NCBI GenBank assembly: GCA_012064415.1
Contig: SSNU01000121.1
Coordinates: forward strand, 26,670 to 90,669
Length of the DNA stretch: 64,000 nucleotides
Reading direction: 5' to 3'
DNA from: Gyrodactylus bullatarudis
Taxonomy: Eukaryota; Platyhelminthes; Monogenea; Gyrodactylidea; Gyrodactylidae
Part shown: piece after piece, positions 22,522 through 33,800 of the stretch
Numbering within the stretch: the stretch's first letter is position 1
Layout of the letters: every line of letters begins with the position of its first letter
Position numbers and translations under genes: made by a program
Notes under the pieces: model-generated
Seen by the model: the letters and a program-made list of their open reading frames with translations, nothing else
Told to the model about the DNA's origin: nothing
Database searches by the model: none

Positions 22522-22954
22522 AGTACACAGAGGACTAACCACAATTGGAATTACTAAATTTCTACTCAATAAAAAGTGAACATTAACGCATTACCAAAAG
22601 TAACTAAAACTCTATGGAACCTACGAATGGAACCATATCTGTAAATGCAAATGTCCGAGTAACCAATTTTTCTAATACTCTAAATCGTCATGTATCTTAA
22701 ATTATAGAATCCAATATGTTCATCTGAATTGCTTTTCAGATTTTCAATGTTAATTTTAATCATATATCAAAAGATTTACAGTAATTTGAATCTTCCATAA
22801 TCCCAGTTATTGCATCTGGCTTTTCGCCAATGGAAGTTGGCTTTTGTAGTAAATTTTTTCTTTAGATTGGTCACTACGGCTACAATCTCAGAAATTACTG
22901 TTATTAAGACAATTTTTTGGCTCCACACTTAAGACTTTTAGAAAATAAATTCTC

Positions 22955-23043
22955 CCTCCATCAATGTGATAATCTTAATGATCTTAAATCCATAATTACT
23001 CATATTAGATCTAAAATTGACAATTCAAAATCCCTTCATTAAG
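22955..23043 (+). mobile_element. LINE 3' coding end, truncated
   Basis: The frame CDNLNDLKSIITHIRSKIDN followed by SKSLH and a stop is the C-terminus of the ORF2 family seen at 18105-21280 and 38394-39137. Only about 30 codons are preserved. Confidence 0.65.
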
Positions 23044-23266
23044 TTTAGATTTTTAATAAAAATTGATAAACTGATTGGTTAATAAATTTCGTCGCGAAGT
23101 TTAAGATTATAATTCTAGAGAATATGAAATAGGTATAGTTTTCATTTCTACCGGCATCTAATTTTGTAAAGCTTCTAAGGTTCTATTGATGTGTAACACT
23201 TCTGAAAAGAGATTCTGAAAAATTTCTTGGGGTGTTATGAATAAAATGGATGATTTTCCTTTTTAA

Positions 23267-23352
23267 CCCCTTCGATCCCAGAGGTCGTATACGACCTCTA
23301 AATCAACAGTTTTAGGCGATCGCTGCATTTTAACGGGTTCGAAGGGGTTGAA
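23267..23352. mobile_element. Very small piggyBac-type MITE
   Basis: TTAA is followed by CCCCTTCGATCCCAGAGG, and the inverse terminus CGGGTTCGAAGGGG closes the element within 85 bases. An 18-base perfect palindrome, GAGGTCGTATACGACCTC, lies beside the left terminus. TTAA plus a CCC terminus is the piggyBac signature. The right flank reads TTGA rather than TTAA, a one-base change. Confidence 0.6.
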
Positions 23353-23374
23353 TGTATTAAAAGTCAAAAATTAC

Positions 23375-23628
23375 TCATTATTCTCTATGGATTCGCCGTT
23401 TTGCCTTCATCATTAAAAAGTTTACCGAAACATTCGTTAAAATCGAACGAAATTACAATTTAAGAAACATTTCTTATCAAAATAATTACCTACTTTCCAC
23501 TTATAAAAAATTATGAAAAATTTGATTTGTCTAATAGTGATAACCTCTACTCCATAAAAGCTATTATGGGACATATAAGATCAAAAATTGATTACTCTTA
23601 TACGCTTCTCTACCCTGATCTTCGTTAG
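23375..23628 (+). mobile_element. LINE 3' coding end, truncated
   Basis: The frame reads LWIRRFAFIIKKFTETFVK, YNLRNISYQNNYLLSTY and IRSKIDYSYTLLYPDLR followed by a stop. It is the ORF2 C-terminus of the same LINE family, plus strand, 5'-truncated. Confidence 0.75.
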
Positions 23629-23639
23629 TAATGGAAACC

Positions 23640-24833
23640 AGATTGATTTCGTTAACATTTTTCAGATTTATTAAATGCCAATTTAAAGATTTTTCATAAA
23701 CAAGATTTCTATTTCATTTTTGACTATATTACGTATCTTATTTTGAAAAAATCTCAAATTTTAATGGATGAAAGAATGTAAAATTTATAATCAGAGTCCC
23801 CTCCCCCATTTGAAAATAATTTTACAATGGTGTGTGATTAGTCCCTCCAATTGGTTCATCGATATTTTTCCTCTTTTCCTATAAAAAAGACAAATGATAG
23901 ATAGATTGGATTTTTTTCTCACAAAAGTTTAGTTCTATTTAAAGCTGATAATAACTTTAACTGAGTATTTATCACTAGGATATATAATTTAGACTGTTTT
24001 GTATCAAAATTATCAATTTTTATGATCTTTTCAATTAAAAAAATCGCTCAGTGATCTTGACGATGATCCTATGTGTATGATAAACTATTTCATAATAAAA
24101 ATATTGGTACACAAAGATAGATTGGTACATTTTCCATCAACTTTCAACTTTTTATTAACAAAAGGTCTTTTATTCAGTTGTTCAGGAAAGATTAAAAGAT
24201 CTTTTAGTCGATTTTAATTTCTGTTATAAAGCTAGTTGACATGAAGTTGATAATCTAAGTTTCTTACAAAGATATCACGGTAATACTTTACTTTCGTGTC
24301 AGCGTAAATTTATAAAAAAATCAACCAATCAGAATTAAGAACAACCTATGTTAACTAATGTTTTTGGTCTTTTTTTATATTTTGATGAGGGATTATTTCT
24401 ACAAAACTTAAGATATATATTTAAATCAAAATCTGTTTCAATCATGCTAAATCTGATCTAATTTTTCACAGCATTTAGGAGCAGGCAAAAAATCCAATTT
24501 TTGGTGTAAAAATCATGATTTTTAGATGATCACAGATTCCCAACCCCATATCAATTAACTTTCATATAAAGATAATTACTGAAAGATTATTGAACTATTC
24601 CTCATTTATAATCCAAAGAAAATTCTTAAACTTGATCTGATAGAAGCTGTAAGCTAAGTTAAAAACAAAAATATACACTCAAGTTTTATGATTTTTTAAA
24701 CTAATTTTATTTTGTTTGGTTTTTTCTCCTGCACATGTATTTACTGATTGACGTAAATATCTGCGAAACTGCATACAAATTGCTAATTCTAAGACCAGAT
24801 TCAGAATTTACATCAAATTTCCGGTCACTTTCA
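23640..24833. other. Gene-free AT-rich stretch
   Basis: A short phrase near 23750 repeats part of 21610-21650. Otherwise no gene or structured repeat is recognised. Confidence 0.45.
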
Positions 24834-25022
24834 CCCTTTCGGTGCCGAGACTATTTCACATTTTAGCTATCAAGATATTTGGCCAAAAATATTACTAATG
24901 CAAGTTCACATTGTGGGCTTCAATTTAAACTTTAAATGATCCAGAAACCTATCTAACTGGTAGAGTTATGAAGGCTCAAAAAATTGGAAAATGGACATAT
25001 ATGTCCATCGGCACCGAAAGGG
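24834..25022. mobile_element. piggyBac-type MITE, complete copy
   Basis: It has inverted termini CCCTTTCGGTGCCG (24834-24847) and CGGCACCGAAAGGG (25009-25022), TTAA at 25023-25026, and a small inner palindrome ATGGACATATATGTCCAT beside the right terminus. The left flank is TTTCA rather than TTAA, so that side has mutated. A left-truncated relative lies at 8372-8537. Confidence 0.7.
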
Positions 25023-25026
25023 TTAA

Positions 25027-27240
25027 ACTAATTTTAATTATCACCAGATTAAAATAAAAGAAACTCATAATCATATCATATGATTTTTGATCAAGTTTTG
25101 TTTTTACCACTAACTTTGGGAGGTTATGGAGAGGACCATAATCAGAGACACATTCCATCATTAGTGAAAAGATAAAATACTCTGGTGAGTTGTTTAGAGA
25201 ACGTAAAATTTCACAAATCAACAAAATACACGAGACAAAATTGGTACTTATTATTTATCTATTAAATTTCGTTTGTAGAAAAACAAAATTATAATGCAGA
25301 CATAAAAGGAAAGCGATAAAAATTCACATGTGCGAAATATAATAATTGCACTTTAAAAGAGTCTCTATAAAAATTTATTTTGTTTCAATCACGAATTAGG
25401 CATTTAAACAAACTCCAATATTTTTTAAACTTGAGAGCATTTCCAAAATATCAGACTAAATTTTATTAACGTTGTAGAGTTAATCTTTAGTTCAGCGTAG
25501 ACTTCGACAAAAAGCTGATGCTGGCGTTAGCTGATGTATTCAACATGGTGCCAGCTGATGTGATGAGGAGACCATGACAATTTTAGTAAAGTCAATGTTG
25601 ATTTTAGATTATTTTATTATTTGTTTAAAATTGCATATAAATTTGAGTATACTATACAGCATATATCGAACTCAAAAATTATGAGTCTCGATATAAATAT
25701 TAAAAACTAATAAATTACTCATATACAATGAATACATAAACGGAAATGAATATTTTACGCCAATCTGACGATGAATTTATCCTCCCTGTAGTCATAAAAC
25801 GGAATTCGTGGTTAAGGACGAATTGTTTGTTTAGGGGACAGAGCAGGCCCCTTTTCTCACCCCAGATATTTTTGAGAAAAAAAGAGAATGTTTTCACAAT
25901 TTCATGATCAACTTTAACTGATGATAGAATGGTTATCTAAGGCATGCAGTTTATCGTACGGTTTTGATCAAGAAACTAAAATGGTAGAAGAAATATTCCT
26001 AATTCTCATAATACATCTGCTAACGTGCATATTTATTTCTTTAAAGTTATTATTCCTTGAAAAAAAATAAATTAAGTGCAATTTCATGGGTTTTAGAATC
26101 TTGGCGTTTACTAGCTTTTTGAGACTCTAAATGTCATACCAAATTTTTACAAATATACCCTGGTTATAAATGATGTACTTTTGATAATTTGAAAATTTGA
26201 ATTCGATTACATTATAATGTATTCCAATATTTTGACAATAATTGAGTTATTTTTTTCACCTGTCCAAATTAATCATTTCCATACATGATGAATTTTGAGT
26301 AATTATTTATTATTAATACTGAAAAATAGGTAAAAATAAAGCACTGGGAAAGACATGTCATGTTTAGTTGGAGTAGTGAGGTTAATTTTACTCACTAAGG
26401 GACATTACTGCCTAGTAGTTTTGACTAGAGTTATCGAATACTATTAGAATCATAAAAGCAACCCTTTGCTGCATTTGGAAAAATATTGAGAATCGCAACA
26501 ATGAATTTTCTCACCAAAGTTTTCTTTGTTTCTCTATAAATTTTGTGACAATAATTTAGCTCTTAAGAATAACATAATTCTCAGACACTATGTTTTTTTT
26601 AATTTTTTGAATAGAAGATTTCAAAAGCCCGAGGATAAGAATTTAAACGATCAATGTTTCCTTATTCTAGTGGAGACATGAACGATTCCATGGTCCTCTT
26701 TTGAAAAAAGTAATGAGTTTTTAAATTGTTATCATTCACATTCTAAATAGCTGGTTTCTACTCCTCCCATATTCCTTTCAATATATTTTTTTCTCTCAAG
26801 ATTGAAAATTAAAAATCTTTGTGAAATCCTTGTTTCTAAAATTTCCATTATTTTTAATGAACTTTTTTGTAATGAGATGATTATTATTAATATTTGATTT
26901 AAACAAAAGATTAATCGATAGCTTTGCTCAAATGAATCATGCTATCACAATACTGATATTACTCTCTGATCAGATGAGAAAGCGGTCATGCAGACCCTTG
27001 AAAGTTAGGATCAGATTTCCGGAAACTTTTCCAATATCTATCCAAACCTTTTCGTTAATAACACTAACCAATCATTAGTTTAAATTTCTGCAAATTTATG
27101 CAACTTTTATCCAGAGACTTGATCAGGTCCTAGCTTGAAAATTCACAAAGAAATCGATTCTGCCAAATGTGCTCTAGTAATGAATTATTCAATTGAAATA
27201 TCATGAGTAGTACTTATGTTTAATGAGAAGGACACTTTTG
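25027..27240. other. Gene-free stretch
   Basis: At 25520-25565 the phrase AGCTGATG occurs three times in a locally GC-richer patch. I see no gene, RNA or long repeat elsewhere in this stretch. Confidence 0.45.
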
Positions 27241-27306
27241 ATTGGCCAATGAATATGTTAAATTAATCCACTTCTATATCCAGCTTTCATAGAATCCGCA
27301 TTCATA

Positions 27307-28230
27307 ATGAAATTGTGAGTTTTTTCCTGATACTCAAATTTACTTTGATTTTGATCAATTTCAAGTTTAGGATTTGCTTCCTGTTGATCTCCTTTGCATT
27401 AATTCTCACGTGCCACGCGTACGATGGTGAGTATTGTCCTAAACATTTTCAATATTCTTTAAAATCAATTTTAATTAATTGTTGATTTTTTTGTCTGAAA
27501 ATTAAAATCACCCTTCACAACGAAATCAAAAAAAAATCAAAGAGATCGGAAATATTTCTTGATGAAAAATTAGGATTTTTGTGAATATCATGTTCATATT
27601 AACCAACTTCATTAACCATAAAAGGATCGAGCGAGGGATTAAATGTTCAATTCAGAGTTGAATTCATTTTTTCCCTGAAACCTATGAATAAAAGGTTTAC
27701 CTCACCAAAATATATCTAAAATAATATCTTTATTAGTTTAAATAAAGCTGGAAATCTATGTTTTCGAGTTAGGCTCAATAAATTAATGATAGATGGGGGA
27801 AAGAATTGAGTTGAAGTTGTCAGAGTAAAAAAATTTAATTTTCACTATAGAACTGAGCAATAAACTTTAAAAAATTAGCATTCGATTTCATGACACAACA
27901 TCAACACTCAGGATTCGTTTCTCTTTTCATTTATTCTAATGATGAATATTCAAGAACCAAATTTTAAAATGGCTTACAAGCTGTCATTAATGCTTTCTTT
28001 GACTCGTGACATGAGAACAATCAGTAATTATAATTCAATGAAGAATTTATAAATTATTCATGTTATAATAACTGATTATTCCAGATGACTACGTGGATCC
28101 TAACTGGGACTTGACACAAATTCCACCGAGCATCTTTCCAGAATTCATGAAGGCTCCGTATATAAAGAAACTACTATTCATGCAGTCAATTGCTAACCTT
28201 CGACGACCTGTAATGTTCCGATCTGGTTGA
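27307..28230 (+). CDS. Small secreted peptide precursor, candidate neuropeptide (3 exons)
   Basis: Exons 27307-27314, 27371-27426 and 28085-28230 join in phase into a 69-residue protein. Introns have GTGAGT donors and TTTAG/TCCAG acceptors. Residues 1-19 are a clear signal peptide (MKL followed by a hydrophobic run ending in TCHA). The mature part begins about YDDDYVDPNWDLTQIPPSIF, contains KK, and ends LRRPVMFRSG followed directly by the stop. A dibasic site then a short peptide ending in Gly is the layout of an amidated peptide, here PVMFRS-amide; alternatively the whole 46-residue part is one amidated hormone. I cannot match it to a known family. AATAAA near 28253 and a CCAAT box near 27245 fit a gene. 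Confidence 0.6.
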
Positions 28231-28737
28231 AAATATAATAGGTTGATTCATTATAAATAAAGATATCTTATCTTCTCTTCAAGCAAAACACCTCTTGTTA
28301 AAAAAATAAAATAGAAACCACTAACGTCCTGATTAGCTAATGGGTTTTTTATTTAGAAATCAGCCTGATGTAAAATATATTTTCATTCAAATTTTCCTCT
28401 TCAATTTAACCGGTAGTTACACATTAATTTTACTACTATTTGAGCAAGTTAATTGGGGATAGGAACTCTAACACATATTCTCAAGGACTTTTCCTCTAAT
28501 ATTTCAAGATCATATAACTCATTCATTCTTTAATTATAATTACACAAGACTTTGTACAAATAGATTACAAATATTAATTCTGAAGTGCATAGCACAAGTG
28601 CTTATGTACAAACACATCTATACGACTACTAATTTTGAAGTACATTGCACGATGAATCATAACAGCCAATCAAATTGAGAGTTTGAATGAAAACCTTTCT
28701 TTAAAGCTGGGTATATTGAACAAAAGGGCTCATTATA

Positions 28738-29424
28738 ATGACATTAAATCTGTTTATCTTAATTGTTCTTTCAAAACATTTACAAGGAATAATCGTGAGC
28801 AGAAATATCATTGATTTGGGCCATAATGTAACTCTCTCGGTAGATCCAGAAACTAAGGAGAATTTAGATTATCGATTTCTCTGGTATTACACAATGGATG
28901 AAAATAATGACGGTTGGAATTTATTACATGTCGGCCGGGAACTTGAAATAACTAATTTCACACTCAATGATGTGGGTCTTTACAATTTGACTGTGATAAA
29001 TAATAAAAATCGTGTTGTCTTATATCAAGTTGAGAAGATAGACATTACACAAGAACCGTCATTAAACGTATTCATGGACGAGGAGTTGATGAACCCAGGT
29101 TCTACTTGTATTACAAGAAACTTCAGTGAACCCTTCAACATTTCTTTCGAATGTATCGGCAAAATAGAGTTTATTTCAGCTAGTTTCTCAAAGAAAATTC
29201 CTTGTTCGAGTGAGAAACAGTTTTTGATAGAGGAAAAGGCCAGGATCGAATTTGAAAAATGTTATCAAAATTATGAAGAACTAGAAATACTTGGAGAATG
29301 CGAGGGTACAAAATCAGTCAAGAAATCTGTCTGCTTTCAATCGACTAACGCCTCTCACAGAATTAATTCAGTTCTGGTTGTGATTTATTATTTCATTTTA
29401 ATAAATTTTTTATTTTTTTCCTAA
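28738..29424 (+). CDS. Ig-like surface protein, probably GPI-anchored
   Basis: A 228-residue single-exon protein. Residues 1-18 are a signal peptide. About residues 25-105 form an Ig V-like domain: HNVTLSV (strand B without the usual Cys), RFLWYYT (strand C Trp) and FTLNDVGLYNLTV (the DxGxY motif of strand F, again without Cys). A second, Cys-containing region follows (about 125-205, six cysteines). Six or so N-glycosylation sequons are present. The C-terminus is a hydrophobic 20-residue tail with no cytoplasmic part, which suits a GPI signal. AATAAA lies near 29865. No orthologue is recognised. Confidence 0.65.
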   Translation: MTLNLFILIVLSKHLQGIIVSRNIIDLGHNVTLSVDPETKENLDYRFLWYYTMDENNDGWNLLHVGRELEITNFTLNDVGLYNLTVINNKNRVVLYQVEKIDITQEPSLNVFMDEELMNPGSTCITRNFSEPFNISFECIGKIEFISASFSKKIPCSSEKQFLIEEKARIEFEKCYQNYEELEILGECEGTKSVKKSVCFQSTNASHRINSVLVVIYYFILINFLFFS

Positions 29425-30854
29425 AACTTTGGTTTTTATAAAATTTAAGCTGAAAAAAACACCAAAATTCTTTAATAACATAGATTTTCTAAATTCGAAT
29501 CAAATTTCTTGGTGGGATTCAAATATTGAAACATTGATTTGTTTTAATCTTGAGTGCAATTAAACATTCGGCTATCAACTCTTCAATGACGAGATAGATG
29601 CGGGAAGATATTGGAATATTTAACTGTTTTTTATGTTTAACAGAAGTTTACAAAGTGCTTGAAAAATTTAATTGGCAAGTGACTCATTACAGAAGGAGAA
29701 AGCATATGTTTAACCAAAAATCTTTATTTCTCCCTGTTTTATTCTCTCTAATACAATACAATGTGACACATGTTTTAAAGAGGCGCGGAATCCTTATAAT
29801 TTTGTCACTATGCTGATTGTTTTCTCATTGTGCATTTATTTTGTGAAAAATTGAACATGAGAGGAATAAACATTTTAATAAAAATTTCAATAGAAATAAG
29901 GATTAAAGGTCTCTGAAACTCAAGGTTATTTGGTTGCTAGAGTTCTGTTGAGAATTTTAAATTATTGCATCGGAACCAATACGATTTAATAAGTTACTTA
30001 ATTCCCCGAAGTCTATATAAATGGGCAATGCATAATTTTTAATTCTGTTTCAATGGTTTCAATCTCAAAACAAGAGAACTTTCTAAGAATTGAATGAAAG
30101 ATAATTAGCAGACAATGTTTCGGTAAAGATTTTAGTTTAAAAAAAGCAAGAAATCAACCCTTCATGTCCCAAAATTTTATGTTCATCAAACAAAACAGAA
30201 TATTAGTTACCATACCAGAATAATTACCCTGATTTAGAATTTGAATTCCTTTTTGGCTCTAAAACTATTTATCTTCGAGTAGGCGATTTGAAATCCACAG
30301 CTTATTTTTTGGTCAGCAAATAGGTCTTCGGAAAAATGTTCTTTTTTATATATATTTAACTTCATTTTCAAAAATTAACCCTTCTTTAAATAACTAAGGT
30401 TGGCATCAGAGAAAAACTATCTTTATGAGTTATACATATTTTTGTAAAAATTTCCTTTCTAATGAGGGGCGAAAAAAGTATTTCAAGTATCTTTATGTTC
30501 AAATTATACCTGGAAAAGTATATTGTTCCACTGGTTGAACAATTGGAAAAATTGGCCGACTTAGGTAAATAAAAAATTCATTGACATACTCAAGAGTAGA
30601 TGGTCAAAATGTAAAACTTGTATGCAGTATTTAGGCCAATACGATAAATTTCAATTTCCAATAAGTTTCATCAAAAAAAAACAACTGATTTATGATTAAA
30701 ATATATTTTATTAGCTTACTTTTATTTCTCATGATACGCTCTCAAAGATGCACCATATATTACAAACAATATTAGAAAAAAGTAATAATATCTTGACTTT
30801 AATGTTTAATATTTCTCCTGTACAAATTCAGTGAAAGCTTCAGATAAATCATAT
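29425..30854. other. Gene-free stretch downstream of the Ig-like gene
   Basis: It holds the 3' UTR and poly(A) signals of the Ig-like gene (near 29865). A 72-codon frame at 29598-29816 shows no motif and is probably chance. Nothing else is recognised. Confidence 0.45.
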
Positions 30855-33800
30855 TCATTTTCTTCTGTGACTACTGTGAGAGGGACTCTTGCGATGGGAA
30901 TTGGATCTGGAGCGTTGTTTCCTTGAGGATTTTCTGGGAGACTTTTTGGAGGACTTATTATTTTGATCTGAGTATGCCTCAGGTGGAGCATTATTACGAA
31001 TCTAGATAGTATTTAAAATAGAATAAACACCAACTTTACTGACATTGAAATTAAAAGCTTGGTTTGAACAGAAAACTACATGCATGACATCGATAATTTC
31101 GACTAAAGAGTAAAGGAAAATTTTCCAGTTTTGAGAAAATCAATCATTTTGAAACATTGGTAATGAACGAGTTCTAGAAGATATGAAAACCTTCGATTGT
31201 GGAATATTTAACAATTAGATAAAGTTGATTGGCAGATGAATGAGAATTCATGAATCATACAAAAATCTCAGCAAGAGACAATCAACTTTGAGATAAATAC
31301 ACGCCCTAATAAAATGAAAATGTTAGAACTTTAGTAAAATTGATAGATTCTCATATCCAACTACAGAGTAATTACTCAGACAAGAGATGTACAATGAAAC
31401 GAAGAAGCTTACATATGGTGAATTGTAAGACTTTTCAGGGAATGCTTTTATTATTGCCAGTGGAACTGAGGTAGGAGGCGGAGAGTTCTTGAGAAAGTTA
31501 AGTAATAGTTTGATAAATGATATTGCAACTCGATAAAAAATGTATGTACTACAAAGTAGACACATTAAAATTAGCAAGTATTATCTTCTAATTGTTAGAA
31601 TCTGCTGAAATATAGATAGATAATTGAATCAAATACAAATGGGAAAGCATACCTCGAGGATATTTGCTCCTGACAAATAGGATATTGGTTTTGTATTTGA
31701 ATAATTCTTGTTCATCAAAGCAATAACTGCAGCTGGTACATTTCCTGGGATCTCATGAGAACTTTCTGACGCTGGTTTATCCAAATCTGTTTTGGATTCC
31801 TTTTTGAGACGAGCAAAAAAGGCTGCTGCTTTTTGCTTCCTTTCCAATTGAAGCTGAATTGATTCTTCATGAGAGATTTTCTTCTCTTTCTCAAATTCTT
31901 CTGGAGAAATGGGAACATTGATTGTGGTTTCATAAATCTTTGATTTTAAAGATTTCTGATGTCTATGACGTGAGGGAGAAGATGGTTTTGGTGACTTTCT
32001 TCGTTTTGATTGACTAGTAGGAGATTTATTGCGCTTCGAACGAGAGGGAGAGACAGGAGATTTCCGCCTTCTAGATGGAGATTTTTGCCCTTCTTTTGGG
32101 GAAGAAGAGGATGTTCTAGGTCGTTTAGGTGATCGACTCTTGTGACTTGATCGGGACTTTTTGTGATGCTTCCTTGATTCTCTTGGAGATTTATCTTTGG
32201 ACTTTTTCAACTAAACAGAAAATTTATTTTTACTTTGATTGGTGCGAGAAAGAACTCAAATAAAAATGATTTTTTAAATTTAAAAATTTTAATGAGTTTG
32301 GATCCGAAATAGTGAACTCAGTTATTTTAAAAGATAAGACTTGGAAAATCATAGAGAGCTAGACATAGATGACACATTCAAATTTTCACCAAATTTGAAC
32401 TTGAAATAAGAAAGATAGAAGCACTCAAAATGGGTTGACTTGGCTGGAAAAAATCTTAAATTCGTCTATTTACTCATTAGTAAAGGGGGGGGGGTTAAAT
32501 ATTTTAGTCAGTTTCTCTTCTTTTATCTAAGATTCTCCTGAAGGAAAACTTTCAACAGGTACTCAAAGAAATCTCCATGTTATAATACTTGTTACATTAA
32601 ATTAATGAGTGCATGGTTTTTATTTTTGTCTTACCTTAATTTTATCAAGCTAAAATCCAGAATAATTCTGTATTATTGATTTTTTCATTGTTTCAAAAAG
32701 AAACAGAGAAACTGTGAACATAATTATTGATGCGCAAAACCAAAATGAACGGATTCAATATATGAATAAAAAATCAATGAGACTTACTTTGCTTGATGTT
32801 TTGAGTAGTGGTAGATTTGGATTGGTAATCAAAGCTGTCAAAGGAGGTTTTACCTTATTAATCAAATGCAAATTATCCTTTGTAGTGTTGTGTAAGATAC
32901 TCATTTGGTTGACTTGCATTAGAGCCATCTTTAAAGTCGAAGAAGGGGACGTTTCCTTAGTAGAGGAAATTGCAGTAGATGACGACTCAGATTTTCCATT
33001 CAAATCACTTGAACTTCCCAAGAGGGTAGGGTGGAGTTCAATGTCGGAATCTGAATCTGAGTCATATGTAACAAGACCAGTGGGTTCTTTTTTCGGTGGC
33101 TCTTTCTCAGGCGACAGTTTCAATTCAGATTTAATATTTATTTTAAAGCAATCAATTTTCTTCACAGGGACTGTAGATGTCTGAGTATGATTCTCAGATG
33201 GTTTTTCTTTTAGAGATTCTGAGCTACCGTTTCTAACAATGGAGGAAGCCATGGTGATTTGATAGCATTTTCTTTTGGCCAAGTAGAAGGCATGATATTT
33301 GTGTATAGGCTGTAGGAAAGCGAATTGAGGATTGGAACCTTTTTGGGAGTAGACAACTGTCTCAAATTCAGTACCATTTTTGGCAACGTATTCGGCCATT
33401 TTATCAATAATTACACATTGATCTGATGTCATACCTTCTCTGAAAAAATAATCATAAAAATCATTTTTAATTGAAATTTTCATTTTTCCAAACATACTGT
33501 AGGTTTTCAATAGGCTCAGTTTCTGATCTTTTGATGGCGAGTGTTGCCGCTTGAGCGGCAGTCATTGCATCTTGAGTAGCCTTCTCAGCCAATTCCGGGG
33601 AATTTTCATCATTATTAAAAGCGGCAAGGTAGTGTTTATGATAATAATCATAGTAGTGTTTGTAAAGCTGTTGATATTTTTCCTGCCAGCGTTTATCATC
33701 GTCAGAGGGAGTGGAATTGGGTCTGGAGTTATCTGAGCTTGCAGGTTGATTTTTTTCAGCTGCCCTATTTAAATAGAATTGAATTATTTTTCAATTTTGC

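Noticed and set aside
25500..25570. Triple AGCTGATG as a hammerhead or binding array
   Set aside because: No GAAA or pairing partners; too short to claim function.
29598..29816. 72-codon frame downstream of the Ig-like gene
   Set aside because: No signal, no motif, lies after stop codon within the likely 3' UTR.
33210..33407. Frames within SFSWAP exons on both strands (including 32714-33184 plus)
   Set aside because: Shadows of the SURP2 exon; they lack its continuity across splice sites.
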